Shown: positions 22,901-48,427, counted from the first letter of the stretch. The stretch: 64,000 bases of DNA from Chrysemys picta bellii (GCF_011386835.1 NC_088798.1:5270001-5334000), one strand, 5' to 3'. Translations and numbers: made by a program. The notes: a model not told the origin generated them from the letters alone.

Positions 22901-25712
22901 TTTGGAAATTCATCAAAACTTTGAAATTCAGACTAGCTTGGTTGAATGTAAGAGAAGATGGAACCAGGGTACCAGATTTTGTCAAACCAAAATGAGGGGT
23001 GATTTGGAACAGGGTTCTAATTGATTTGAACACCTAAAATTCCTGGGAGCGGGATACATGATCTGTCTTCCCTATGTATTTATGGTTGCAGGTTACACTG
23101 GCAAATTCGGCATAGACATTCCTGGAAATAAACAAACATGTACCACATGGAAAGATTCCTCCCCAAAGAGTGATGAAGACTCGAAAGTCTCTGCCCCTGG
23201 ATCAGCTGCCTTTAGGATTAAAAGAAAACCAGGAGTCTGACTCACTGTTCTTTGCTCCAGTTTTATCCATGTGTCACTCTGTTGATTTTAATGGAGTGAC
23301 ACGAGCATAGAAGGGAAGGAACTCAGCGCTCAGAACAGGACCTGTATCTTCCATACCAATTTTATCTCTGGAGATAAATGGGATTAGATATGTAACATGA
23401 TGCACATAAGGTTCAATGGATTGCTACACTGTGATTCTGGAAGGAATTTCCTCCTGAGGTAAGATGACAAGAACCTTAGGGAAGTTTCTGCTTCCTCTGG
23501 AGAACTGAGGGAAGTTTATTGTCGCGTCAGGTGTATCTGCCACACTCCATTTCCTGGGCTTGCTGAAGGCTACAGGCAGAGGTCGGGCACTGATAGATTT
23601 TGATCCTTGTAATCTTCTGTGGTGTGTTTCTGTATCCCCTAGTGTAACAAGATTAGTGTCCTGACCTGCCGAGGGATGTCGCTGATTCCAGTCATACCAT
23701 ATCAGAATTGAACGTCATGTCACTTAGGCCACCCTTCGATGTCTCACTCTATCACCCTTCCTGGGCAAAATTTAGCCTTGGGTGCTTAAAAATGCTTTTC
23801 AGTTGCTCTGCTGTATTAAAACCATCTTCACACCTGCTCACTATCATCCTTAGGAGGAGATAGGGAGGAGAGGAAACAAACAGGTAATTTGGGTGGAAAT
23901 AAAATGAAAGCTCATATTTGGTGTCAGTGGTTTCAGATGGCAGGCACCCAAGTGCTATAAAAAATAAAGACTGGGATTTTCAAGAAGGCCTCAGGTAGAG
24001 GGTGTCAATATGGTTTGGGTTCTTTGCAGATCCCAGACAAAATACCCGTTATAGGGTATCTTGCAGCGCTGGTGACGTGCGTAATCTTGTCAACCACTCA
24101 AGCCAAATGAACATTTTCCATCAAAATGTTTGACTGAACTGAAATGTACACAAACTTATTTCCACTTTTGTTGAAAACGGTGTCTTCAGTAACTCATCCC
24201 CCCCATGGGGGGGGGGGGGGAGGGAGTTTTTGTTGACATTTTTCAAAGAGGAGAAGGGAAATCATTTCCCAACCAGGTCTGGTCACCACTGGGAACTCAC
24301 CAAGAGAGACTTTTAGCAGAACAGCTTGAGAGAGACAGTTGTAGTCGAGCGGGTTGTATTCTTTTTTCCACATTTAGATAAGTAAGTTGGCCATTATCCT
24401 CTGTGCTAGTGTAATCGCATTGGTAATGGGACAGAGCTAGGCAAAACAGAAGTCAATAAAAGCTTTTAGTTCATCAGATACCCATGTTATATGTGTGTGT
24501 GTATATCACACACTAATCACATACGGGCCAGATTTTAGCTGGTATAAATTGGCATAGCTCCATTAACAGTATCAGCGAGGCTCAGGCTCATGTATAATTT
24601 TGATTCAGATCTTCAACATCCCACTGGGTTGCGGGATGTCTGGATCTGGGATTTTGGTTTGGCCTTCTACCGAGAGGAATGGCAATTTGCAAAATTGAGA
24701 TCCGCATCTGGGTTTGGATTTAAGTCATTTCCTAAGCTCAGGAGTGTTCAGATCTGGGTATTGGTTCAGGCCCACCTCTAGCCTGTCTGCATTCATTCTC
24801 TACTTAGTCGGTTTCTGAGACAAGCAGGGGAGCCCCCAGGGTTTGTGGTCTGAGGACAGAATTTGGCATGGAGACAGTTTTCCTAAACACAGCTTGAATT
24901 AATCACGGTTTTGATGAACCGCCACATAATGCAAATGGTGTATGAACGCAGCAGGAGTTCATACCAACTTTTTATTGTTCTTTGTTGTCCAAGTTAGACC
25001 AAAATGCTTTTTTACACATCATTTATAAATAGCAGAGTGTACACTTCAGTGAAGAACAAAGATGCAGCAACCTCAGTAAAAGTCTTGTGAATTTGACAAA
25101 ATCTAGTGCTTTCATTTTTCCTCGCTCTCTAACCAACAGAGCCCGGTGGCAAATTCTTTGTCCTCGGACTTCGAAGAAGTGCTTTAAAAAAAAAAAAGTT
25201 CCTACCGACGGGAAGTGCTTTAACAGGAAACAACCCTTTACATCATTCCCTGGCGTTTGCAGGTTGGTTTTAACGGAGAACTGGAGAAGATATGATAATG
25301 GCATTCAGAATCTTTTCTCTGAATTCCTCTTGCTAGACTCATTCAGAACTCTGGCCAAAGAAGCATCTCCCGCTCAGAGCTTGTGGGGTTTTTTTGGATT
25401 GTAATTTTGATTCTAGCTACTACAAGTATAAATCTGAAAGAAAGGGGGAGGGAGGAAAGATAGCAAAATGCTCCATAATTCTGCATAAGGCAACACAGAC
25501 AGCAACACACAAATGAAGGATGTTTTCAACAATAGAATCTATATACAGTACGAGGAGACTAGGTTTTCCAGAGCACAAAACAAAACAAAAATCACAGTCG
25601 GCACATTATCACAGTATCAACGAAAGAGGGATCTTTCTGGACATGACAGTTTTAACTCCTCGGTCCTCAGGAGAGTTTTTTTTAACATCTAAGTACATGC
25701 CCTCTTTCCTTC
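19926..25712. other. No gene recognised; AT-rich region downstream of DMBX1
   Basis: The segment 20,090-21,660 appears repeat-free and UTR-like on the minus strand (several TTTATT/TTTAAA stretches), so it could hold distal 3' UTR of DMBX1 or conserved noncoding DNA. AT-rich repeat blocks occur at 21,740-21,860 and 22,780-22,930. G/C runs flank CCCCATGGGGG at about 24,198-24,220. A repeat with GGGCCAGATTTTAGCTGG and TTGGCATAGCTCCATT lies at 24,528-24,570. Confidence 0.4.
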
Positions 25713-25718
25713 TTTATT
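25713..25718 (-). promoter_or_regulatory. DMBX1: First AATAAA polyadenylation hexamer after the DMBX1 stop
   Basis: TTTATT on the plus strand reads AATAAA on the minus strand, about 220 nt after the stop codon. Further minus-strand hexamers occur downstream (for example near 24,970), so the used 3' end is uncertain and the 3' UTR may be several kb long. Confidence 0.3.
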
Positions 25719-25935
25719 AAATACTTCAGTGGAAGTGGGGCCAGTAGCAGTACCGGACGTGAAAATGGAGCTAGTGAAGAAGTAAAGGATTGAAAGTATC
25801 CCCCGAAAGGGAGCACCTTGATCCAGGTGGAGAGGAGAGCTGTGCATTTTCAAAAGAGCCACACGTTTAGTGCCAGCGGAAGGTGCCTTCTCTTGCGGCT
25901 GACGGTAGGGTGGGGGTTCCCCTGCTGCCTTGCGG

Positions 25936-38867
<12,932 letters not shown>

Positions 38868-38929
38868 CTAAAAACAACCAAGCAGAAAAGGCCTGGTTAG
38901 AAACTCATTCATTATAATATAAAGGAGTT

Positions 38930-39005
38930 ATTTAGGGGAAGTTCTGTGGCCTGCTACACAGGTGGTCAGACAACACGATCTCTGTGGTCCCTGCTGGCCT
39001 GTCTG
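38930..39005 (+). mobile_element. CR1 LINE 3' tail
   Basis: TCTGTGGCCTGCTACACAGG, GTGGTCAGACAACACGATC and GTGGTCCCTGCTGGCC resemble a diverged CR1 terminus. Confidence 0.5.
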
Positions 39006-39291
39006 AACGGTCTGATTCGTTAGATCCTTGGAAGCTTTGATGTGAAATAAAAATAATGCTCATGGGTCCTGATCCAAAGCCCACTGAATGAATGGCAAGA
39101 CCCTCGAACTGCGGTGAGCTTCGGGACCTGAGACAGTGATACCGAGGTTAAAGTCAGCAATGAAAACAGCATGATACCAGCCCTGAGGCCTAGCTGCTGC
39201 CTTAGGAAACAGCATGTGAATGTATCCCCCAAAATACTATTAGGAAATAAAAAGAACTTTTCCAAGTGACATTTAAATGAAAGGCAAAAAA

Positions 39292-39292
39292 A

Positions 39293-39330
<38 letters not shown>

Positions 39331-39331
39331 A
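39292..39331. repeat. (TG)n(GA)n microsatellite
   Basis: GTGTGTGTGTG followed by about 13 GA units. Confidence 0.95.
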
Positions 39332-39444
39332 ACTTGTGGTGAAATTGCTGATAATTGAGTGTATCTGGCATTTGGAGTGACTCATTTTCCCCAATATCAA
39401 GGACACGGTTTGTAGACTATCCAAGTCCCCCTCCCCTGTTTTTT

Positions 39445-39600
39445 TCTGCTATTTACTCACTGGGCAACCTCAAAAAAGGTCACTTTACCTTGCTGCGCCT
39501 TAGTTTCTCCATCTATAAAATGGGGCTAATACCAGTCTCACGGCGGTGTCGGGAGGCTGAATTAACTCATGTCTGTAAAGGAATTTGAGTTCCTCTAACA
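39445..39600 (+). mobile_element. MIR-related SINE
   Basis: GCGCCTTAGTTTCTCCATC, TATAAAATGGGGCTAATACC and GGCTGAATTAACTCATGTC in MIR order. Confidence 0.65.
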
Positions 39601-41200
39601 GAAGGTGTTAAATGGAGATGAAATAGCAGTCACCAAATGAGGATGGAGAAACTACGATAAGAGAAAGAGGCTGGGAAAGTTCTGTTTTGGTTATTTACCA
39701 GGTTAAGATAGTGGCTGCCTGAGAGAGAAAACTGTGGAGCTAACATCAGGTGCTGGAGGTCATGTTCAAGTCTCATTGACCTCAGCAGGAGTTTGAGGTC
39801 TGTATCTGAAGGCAAAAATTGAGCCCAAATCTTATCTTTGCATAGATCTATTATGTCAAATATATTAACCACCATTATTCAAAGAACAACAACTTGTTTC
39901 TCTAAATTTCACCTTTATCCCTAACAAGTTTTCATTTTTCCATGTAGAAGATTTATACCACCAAGAAAAGAATCTCAATACACAGGAGCATGCGAATCCG
40001 CAGTCAAAGGTCTCATTGACTGAGGACTTCTGGAATGCAAATCTAAACCCAAACATACAAGGACTTCATAAGACATCCATGGAACTTTTGTGCATCTGGA
40101 ACCAGAAGTTGTATTGCTTTCTATGGGAGTTTGCAATAGGGTAGGATGTTTATGGGATCTCACCTACTGAGCAAACTAGGAGTCTTTCACTCATGACTAG
40201 AATCAAAGCCCTATTCAGCTATCTAATTCTTTCGCTGCGTCAATGCAGGGAATGTTCCTTACCACAGAGATATTTCCATAGGTCCGAAACATTCTTGAGG
40301 CCTTATACAGTGATGGAGTAATTTTGTGGAGTCATGAGACAAACTGAATCAGGACAGACAGGATTAACGACAGGTAGCCTGGAAATATGCCTGTTTTCCA
40401 CAAAGCTCCAGCCATGTTGTCTCCATTGAAGGAAAGGCCTTTCTAATATGCTAGATGAGTTACTCCACGGACACCTGATCCAAGACCGGCCATATCCTGT
40501 ATCTAGCTTCAGCTTGTGTTGTTAGAGCCTTCATATTGAGCCGTTCTAAATTCACTTCAAAGCGCTTCTTCAGTCCTATATTTGAAGAAAACTAGCTGGC
40601 AACTCAGCATATCTCCCACATCACTCATGCTACAGGGAAAATTTCTCTCTTGCAGAGACAGCGCACACAAAACCTATGTGCTATTTTAAGCCATCAAAAT
40701 AGAGCTTAAGTGGACTTAAACAGTGCAGAAGCCTTTGGCTGGTCTTCTGTATATGGGGAAATTTTCTAGTAGTGTGCCCTAGTGAACATAGGGCCAGATT
40801 GTCAAGAACTCAGAACCCGAGTCTGGTGTAGGTAGCAGCATCATTGAGTGTGTGGGTCAGATTCTTAGTTGGAGTGAAAATAAATAAGAAGCCGGGTAGC
40901 TCCACTGAAGTCCATGGAACCAAGACAATTTGCACCGGCTGTGGGATCTGACCTTGGGCAGCTTCTGCCTTTGCTCATCCCACTGAACATCTAGACCTGT
41001 ATTTACAAACAACTGTGAGCCAGGTTTATCGTCTGCACGGGCGGTTTTCAGAACCAGAGCTTGGATCAGTTTATTTTCTAATGCAGTTTGTACACCTTTG
41101 GCTGTAACTTAGAACCCCAAATAAACCGGCGTGTTTGGAAACGGTTACTGAAATGGAAATTCCCCCTGCAAGATAGAATGATCAGAGAGGATTATTCATG
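39601..41200. other. No gene recognised
   Basis: Unassigned DNA upstream of the DMBX1 coding exons; short ORFs only. Confidence 0.4.
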
Positions 41201-41204
41201 GAGA

Positions 41205-41455
41205 ACAGGTTCATCAATGGCAATTAGCCAAGATGGGCAGGGATGCAACCCCATGCTCTGACTGTCCATAGCCTCTGTTTGCCAGAAACTGGGAATGGGC
41301 GACAGGGGATGGATCACTTGATGGCTGCCTGTTCTGTTCATTCCCTCTGAAGCACCTGGCATTGGTCACTGTCGGAAGGCAGGATACTGGGCTAGATGGA
41401 CCATTGGTCTGACCCAGTATGGCCATTCTTATGTGAGACTCCATAAAGGCCCACT
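41205..41455 (+). mobile_element. CR1-type LINE 3' fragment (CCAGTATGGCCATTCTTATG subfamily)
   Basis: ATGGATCACTTGATGGCTGC, CCTCTGAAGCACCTGGCATT, ACTGGGCTAGATGGACCATT and GACCCAGTATGGCC are the 3' end of a LINE whose reverse-oriented relative is at 51,411-52,030. Confidence 0.75.
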
Positions 41456-43143
41456 TTTTCCAATGGGAAAGCATTTTCTTTGGTAAGATTTCTATTTATT
41501 TGGTGGTTAGAAGGCTTTCCTCTGTGTTAAAGTCTTCTTGCTGGCCTGGAAGAAAAGGCATACATTTGAAAAAGGAGATTTACAAATAGTTAAAGTCACG
41601 TGAAACCAGTCACTAGATGTTCCAGTTTTCTCAACCACTGTCTGGAATACTGCATTGGCAGATGACAGCTGTAACTTCTTTGTTATGGTGCACAGTAAAT
41701 ACAGAGTGGTAGACAGAATAATATGAAAGAGCCGGCCGGGATATCGGTGTTCTATGTTCATAGACTATTTAATCTAGCAGACGTGAGTTAACTGAGCTCG
41801 CACGTAGACCCGCTTTCGTTGTCATTTACCTCTATGCACATTCCGAAACGGAATACATTAAATATTTAAAAGACCCCATACAGCAATTTTTTTGTAAATT
41901 GAGAAGGCCATTCATCAAGCCACCGCTGGGTTTCACAAGTTGTCGAATTGTGCTTACATTGGTTAAAATAATCTTTATATTTCATTAAGCAACCAAATAA
42001 GCTGATCCTCCCCACCGGCGGTATAGATGGCTTTAATTTTCAAAATCTGCAAATGCATCTTTTATGTCTCTCTCTGGCTGGAGGGTTTGGATAATAACCA
42101 CAGCCAATTGGAGAATAAAAGCAGGGTTTGATTAGGTGTTACGTTGTGTAAATTAACGCCGGGCAGCAAAGGAGCAGATCCTAAGCTGTCATTGATTAAA
42201 TGGGGCTTGGACCTTCGTCGTCTCCTAAATAATAGGGTGTAGCTTTCCTTTCCTATGCAACTCCTGTGTGTGCCTGCCCCAGATGCCAAGTGGGGTCTGA
42301 GTCACGGAGAAAGGAAATAGGGACTGGAGGGGGGGAGTTCTTACAAATTAGTTGTCTGCAATGAGTGTAAACGGTATAGGGCCCAGCCATGCGTTCCCTG
42401 GGCATCCAGAACCGCCATTGGATTTCAGGGTTGGGATTTAAAAGGGTGTCCCACTGCTCTGTGTAGCACATACTGCAGGGAACCGTGGGTTTCAATGGGG
42501 CTGTGCAGAGCAGCAGGGATTAGTAAAAAAGATGTCAAGGAAAGGCTGCCCTTTACTTCCATCGGGCCTGGTCCAACTCTCTAGCTAACCGAGGATTGCA
42601 AGGTGCTCATTGCTCGCAGCTCAGGGATTTCAGCTGGGGTGGACGCTTTGCAGGATTGGGCCCTACGTGTATGCCTTTGGTCGGCCTGATCCTTCAAGCA
42701 TTACTTACCCAAGCATCCCTTGCTCACGCAGATCGTCCCTTCTCAAGTCAATGGAATTACCAGTGTGAGTGGGACTGGTGGGTGAGCGACTGTTACAGTA
42801 AGTGGGACTGGTGGGTGAGCGACTGTTACAGTAAGTGGTATGGTTTAACATAGCTTCCCTGGGGTGTGGAGAGCCAGATCCTGAGCTGGTGTAAATCAGT
42901 GTGGTTCTGTTTACACCAATTGAGGATGTAGCCCATATGCTTGTGTGAATGGGGAGCTTTGGTAGGGCCAGAGTCTGAGGGGATGTAAGCAGAGCTACAC
43001 TGATTTACTCTAGCCTGACACTATGGCCCTAAATATTTGTTCAATACGCCAGGGTCAAAGTTTCCAATCTATGCTGGGTAGGCATTTGATGCTGGTATCC
43101 AGGGGCATAATTCTGTCCTAAGTACAAAATGTGCAAAAGAAAC
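41456..43143. other. No gene recognised
   Basis: Contains a two-copy direct repeat at 42,763-42,838. Elsewhere unassigned, with a GGTGTAAATCAGTGTGG-type dispersed repeat near 42,880-42,930. Confidence 0.4.
42763..42838 (+). repeat. Tandem duplication, 33-bp unit x 2
   Basis: The unit GTGGGACTGGTGGGTGAGCG followed by ACTGTTACAGTAA occurs twice back to back with no differences, so the duplication is recent. Confidence 0.9.
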
Positions 43144-43242
43144 ACACAAATGTCTTGTATCAGAGGGGTAGCCGTGTTAGTCTGAATCTGTAAAAAGCAA
43201 CAGAGGGTCCTGTGGCACCTTTGAGACTAACAGAAGTATTGG

Positions 43243-43281
43243 GAGCATAAGCTTTCGTGGGTAAGAACCTCACTTCTTCAG
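43243..43281 (-). ncRNA. Hammerhead-ribozyme-like motif (copy B, left arm)
   Basis: Minus strand: CTGAAGA, stem II closed by GTG/CAC with a mismatch above, GAAA, minimal stem III GC-TTAT-GC, then cleavage-site-like TC. All invariant core positions of the small type I hammerhead consensus are present. Confidence 0.6.
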
Positions 43282-43312
43282 ATGCAAGAATCTTGCATCT
43301 TCAGGCTTGCAT

Positions 43313-43351
43313 CTGAAGAAGTGAGGTTCTTACCCACGAAAGCTTATGCTC
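43313..43351 (+). ncRNA. Hammerhead-ribozyme-like motif (copy B, right arm)
   Basis: Plus strand: CTGAAGA at 43313-43319, GAAA at 43338-43341, GC-TTAT-GC at 43342-43349, TC at 43350-43351. Stem II (GTGAG...CCCAC) has one mismatch. Confidence 0.6.
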
Positions 43352-43844
43352 CAATACTTCTGTTAGTCTCAAAGGTGCCACAGGACCCTCTGTTGCTTTA
43401 CACAAATGTCTTGCGTCCTGGTTAAAGTGTTCTGTGCTGGGTTGTTGGTTTTGCAATTTTTTTTTTAGTAACTTCCTGGGGTTTTTTAAATACAAAATAA
43501 AATATCTATTTAAAAATGTAAATCTACACTTCATCAATGTATTGTATATTGGTAAATACACACATTCTCACTGAGATGTTCCTGATAGCGTGAAGAAAGG
43601 CTAGAACTAAAAAGATTTATTACAGCACTGAAAAATCTGAGCGTAGGAATATTTTGTATGCTTGCGTTAATTTGTCATTTGATTAAAGTGCCTCCATCGT
43701 AGTCTAAGTGAGCAATCCATATTTAAATATAATTTACATGAAACTGACAAAGCAAAGTCCATTTAAAAAAAAAAAACTCCTTCCAGCCTGCGAATCCAAT
43801 CTATTTTCCCATTCGAACCTCAAGCAAAAGTCTGAGGTCTTGTC

Positions 43845-44000
43845 TACACAGGGAAATTGACCGCAAAAGCTATTGCAGAACAAGCTCCTTATGTGGACCC
43901 TCTATTCTGATATAAAAGTCGCTCTGTTTGGAAATAATGACTCCACTTTGGAAACAACTAATTATTCGAGAACGGTGTGATTTTTATTCCGGAATAGAAC
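43845..44000. repeat. GTCTACAC-type dispersed repeat
   Basis: CTTGTCTACACAGGGAAATTG with later TATTCCGGAATAGAACG; resembles a MITE family but the ends are unclear. Confidence 0.4.
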
Positions 44001-44099
44001 GTCCCCATTCGGAGCTATTCTGCAACAGCTTTTCTGGTCCGTTTCCTCATGCAGATAAGCCCTGCGGAAGGAGAAACCTTATCACACATCCTAAAGTTA

Positions 44100-44350
44100 G
44101 ATGGGAAGGATGGTCTTGTGATTAAAGCACAGTGCTCTGAGTTGAGCGATCTGAGCTGTGTGGGGGTCTTCGAGCAGTCACTTCGCTTCTATGCCTCAGT
44201 TTCCCTTCTATCAAAGAGTATAATCAATACTTCCCCACCTCACGGTGGTGCTGCGGGGCTTAATCCATTTGATATTTGCCAGCTCCTCAGATACTACAGT
44301 GATGTGTGCCATGGTAATGCCTATTTAATGAGTGATAAGAGGTTACATTT
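44100..44350 (+). mobile_element. MIR-related SINE
   Basis: GGATGGTCTTGTGATTAAAG, GCAGTCACTTCGCTTCTATG and CCTCAGTTTCCCTTCTATC in MIR order. Confidence 0.6.
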
Positions 44351-46635
44351 TGATGCTAATGGAGCAATGGCAGAAATCATTCCAGAGCCATAGGTGGACT
44401 AGTGTTTCATTAGTGGTGAAAGCATCTCAGGTGTGTTCCTTGGCAAGGAGAGGAGGTTAACCAGGACCAAAAGACACTTAGGTCTTTCTAGGTTCAAAAT
44501 TAACAGGTTGGGTTGCACCTCAGAGCAAAGTGCCGTATGCAGAATTGTAAACGCCAGTGCTAACTGTGAAAGCGCTTTATGGAGCACAAGCAGGAGCAAT
44601 CGGGCACAATCTACGCCAGCTGGATTTTCGTCAAAGGTAGCCTGTGTGTAGATTGCACTGAAGTATAATATTCTTGGGCCCCTGGGAGGAAAGGCTGCAG
44701 TCTCCTAGCCAGATGGGGATGATCATTAAAAACACCCAGCCACCTCCCAGCAAAGCAAAGGACTCTTGGCTCCTGTTGCGACGGGGGAAATCCAGGAGCA
44801 GCCTACACAATCCCTCAGGTTGGGGACGTCACTAAAGGCACAGGTAAATGAATGTTAGTATGGAACTCAATGGCGCTTCAACTTAGATCCGTCATCTCTG
44901 TGTGTTCCAAAGCCCGCTGGAGCCAGGGAAAAGATTCCATTGGATGAGATCCTCTGGGTATTTATAGCATGCTCCTCACTCCAGTATCTGATAACCTAGC
45001 CACCTGCCACTGATTAGTTTGCAAAAGCCCAGCGACTTCAACGGGAGATCCAGGCACAGAAGGATGGCAGGGTTTATAGTGCAATTACAATCAGAAGAGT
45101 CACAGTCTAAAATGTGCTCCTCCTTCCACAACAGAACTGCTCCAGGTGTGTGAGGAGAGCGATGTCGGCTTAATGCAGTGACAAAAAATAAGCTATTGAT
45201 GGGTTTTTTTTTTTTTTTTTTTTTTAGCAGCATAACCTCTGCAGCCATCAGAGATGGAGTCTAGCCTGGCTTGTGCATTGTTGACAGAATTCTTAACTGA
45301 GTTCCAGTTTCAGAATCTTTATTACTAGGGATGAGGCATGAGCCTGAAAGAACTCAGCTTGATTTTCAGATCCCAGGTTGAGTTTGCAGGGCTAGCAGTA
45401 AATGGCGCAAATTTAGCTCCATCTGAACAATGCATATAATCATGCAGGATCCCTCACGAAAAGGGCACAGAAAAATGCATTTGTTAATATAGTGCTCAAT
45501 GCAACTGAAATTGTGGGTCAGCTGTTTGGGCCTGATTCAAAGCCCACTAAAATAAAAGATGGTATCTCCATATTAATATCACTTTTGTCACAACTGCAGC
45601 CAATCAATAAGGTGCACTGAAAATAAAATGATGGCAAGAAATGGAAATATTCACCCATTTTTTGTTAGCTTTGCCTTTTTTAGGGTACAGCCACACTTTA
45701 AGTCAGGGAGACAAATAGTGAATCGCTCTGCTTATGCTTATCTGACAAAATATATGCAAAAAGGCACATTCTAACCCCAGATATGAGGTTTTGTACGTCT
45801 TTGGTGCTGAATGCATTACATGTCTAGGGAGCTGTAAATAAATGACCCTTGTAAGACGTTTTCCACAATTTCTTCTTTTATTTCTTAAATCTTTAAGATC
45901 CAGATGGTCCAAAATTCACATCATATAATAAATAGTAAGTCTTCAATCAGTTTTGTTGCTCTTGTGAGAATGTGCTGAATGTCTAAGGAAACTTTTTTTT
46001 TTTTTGCAGTGGATGTAGAATAAATAACTATTTGAAATATTGCAACACCATCATTTTCCTCATTCAACTTTCCAGAGAGTGAGGGTCATGCATCATAAAA
46101 ATGAAATTCAAAGGATTTTGTTAAAATACTGGAATAAAGGTGTTATTGAGGACAGCTCTGGACATTGAAGGACTCCAATCTGATTTACCTGCAATATTTT
46201 TACACCTATGTAATTACAGGGACCTAAACTGAGTTACTGTCCCGGTTTGCACGGACATGAATGATCCCAGAATTAAGCTTCATCTGTTCAGCTAAGTGTA
46301 AACCCACAGAAAATAAACACAGATTTCTACATAGATTTTTGTAAATTCTATTCAAACTTCTTGCTGATGATTTAAATATAACCATCCCATCTGTTCCCTT
46401 CTCCCCCCCCCCCCCTTCATTTCCAAGGTCTCTTAAAACCATGACAGTATTTTTCATTTTAAGAAAAAATAATGAGATCTTGAAGCATTTTAGTGAGTGA
46501 AATTTTGAATTATTTGCATATAGGTCCAGTACAATAGTCTCTTGTAAATAAAATATTAGGCAGATTTTCATCTTAATTATATTGTCCAGTAGTTTTGAGA
46601 ACTATGAGTAAGGAATATCATAACAAGTATATTTA
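44351..46635. other. No gene recognised
   Basis: Unassigned DNA with homopolymer tracts (T run at 45,204-45,226; C run at 46,403-46,417). Confidence 0.4.
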
Positions 46636-46639
46636 TAAT

Positions 46640-46850
46640 GCTAATCTTTTTCACTCTAAGTATCATACCAGGATCTCAAGGGGTATCATAAATGTTGCAC
46701 AAACCTCACAATACCCTTATGCGGTAGGGAGCTCTGATTATATTGATTTTACAAATGTATATGCTGGGGTACAAAGGAATGAGAACTTGCACAAGGTCAC
46801 CCAGCCAGGGTTTGCCAGCCTTTGCAATTTTATCATGACTCTTATGAAAC
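46640..46850 (-). mobile_element. MIR-related SINE, diverged
   Basis: ACCCTTATGCGGTAGGGAG, TTACAAATGTATATGCTGG and GCACAAGGTCACCCAGCCAG. Confidence 0.5.
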
Positions 46851-47407
46851 ATGGCATTTTTCCTCAAAGCCCCAGGTCCTGAAGGCATGTGATTATGGGA
46901 GAATCTCCGCTTTCATTTAAAATAGTAAGTTTCTAGTATTCCCAGAGAAAGAGAAACATGAAAGTGTGGTCCAAGGCAAATAAAAAGAACCTGCAAATAT
47001 AATTTTTAAAAATCTTGGTTTTTTTTTACGCCAATCTCCTGATTCTGGGGGCCCGACAACTGATTTTCAAATGCTTAAGTTTGGCAATACTGCACGGCAA
47101 GTTACTTGGGACTAGAGCCCAAGTGTTGTCTTGACACCTCGTCTCTTATTTTGACCACACTAGTTGTCAACTGAATATTTCAATCGTGTGTTTACAGATA
47201 CAATAGGTTTGTGTAAATATATATGTTATGCCTCCCTTTCTTTTTCCTTATTCTTACCCTAAAAATGAAACCACATAATTGGGAAAATGTGTCCATATAG
47301 TCACAATCTTATTCAAAGCTCTTACATACTTAGTCAAAGTAGCAAGAGTTCCTTATCTACCAAAGGAAGTTAAAAGCGTTAGCCTCAGTTTGGATCCAAA
47401 GTAAAGT

Positions 47408-47645
47408 TCCTATGTCTACACTGCCGCAGGATCGACGCTGCAGCGATTGATGCATTGGGGGTCGATTTAGTGGGTCTAGTGAAGACCCACTAAATCAATG
47501 GCGGAGCGCTCTCCAGTCGACCCTGGTATTCCACCGGGAATGAGAGAAGTAAGGTAAGTTGACAGGAGAGCGTCTCCCATCGACCCAGCTCAATGTTGAC
47601 ACCGCAGTAAGTCGACCTAAGCTATGTCGACTCCAGCTACGTTAT
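47408..47645. mobile_element. Palindromic MITE (copy 3, diverged)
   Basis: TATGTCTACACTGCCGCAGG at the left; interior inverted ATTTAGTGGGTC / GACCCACTAAAT and CCAGTCGACC blocks; GTCGACCTAAGC near the right end. Confidence 0.55.
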
Positions 47646-48427
47646 TGCACCTTTTGGCTTGAAATATGACATTGGCTCACAGCTGTGGCTTTTATTAGCG
47701 TTAAAGCACCATGCAATCAAGTGACGGTCAATTTACAAGCAGTTTAGATGTGTAACCTGAGAGTTTATATGCAAAAAACAAAACAAAAAAACCATCACCA
47801 TGTTTCTGGCTGGCAGTTCACAAGTCTTATTTGCACAGGTTTGTCTGGCTGAAGCCTACCACTCCATTTGTTTCTGTAAAATGGGCTTATTTTAAAGGCT
47901 AATGACATGACTTTTCTGAAAAGTGGCAGGTGGGGTTTTCAAAACTGCATAAATAGGTAAGCCTAGACCTTTTCAAAGCCCGCAGTTCTATATGGCTGCT
48001 GGCATCCAGCATGAGAAAAGTTGTGGCTAATTCTGTCTGTAAAGTGGTTGTGGCTCCTTTTAAATGGAAGATCATGCCTCAGTGTTAGCTTCAGGTTTGA
48101 TCCTCTGAGAAGTCATCCTGATCTCGGTGGGAGTTGAGAACTCCTTGCCATGATCAGCACCAGACAGAATTGGGCACATGGACACTTGCCAGTAGAGAAG
48201 CTGGGTGCCCCCGTTTGCCTATTTCTGTGCCAAAATGTGGCTTTAGGTGCAAGGAATTAGTCACCATGATTGAAGCTATGGCCCCTATTTGTAATAAGAT
48301 GCCTCCTTGGAGAAAAAAATCCTCAGTGCTGAAGACTTGGGGCACTGATCTTGCCATCAGCTCTGTAGCCCCGTCGATTCATTGCATTAAAGGGGAAGTG
48401 ATAGCACTCTTTTTACAGTTCACATAG

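Larger units (their letters stand above)
43158..43399. mobile_element. Penelope-like element, inverted head-to-head dimer (copy B)
   Basis: The left arm (43158 to about 43,290) and right arm (about 43,300-43399) are reverse complements: GCAACAGAGGGTCCTGTGGC is answered by GCCACAGGACCCTCTGTTGC. A perfect 14-bp duplication ACACAAATGTCTTG flanks the whole (43144-43157, 43400-43413), so the dimer was inserted as a unit. The left arm is longer and runs to GGGGTAGCCGTGTTAGTCTG. Each arm carries a hammerhead-like core. Confidence 0.75.

Noticed and set aside
1..25000. KNCN or another DMBX1 neighbour known from mammals
   Set aside because: I looked for exons of the expected neighbours downstream and upstream and saw no recognisable coding segment.
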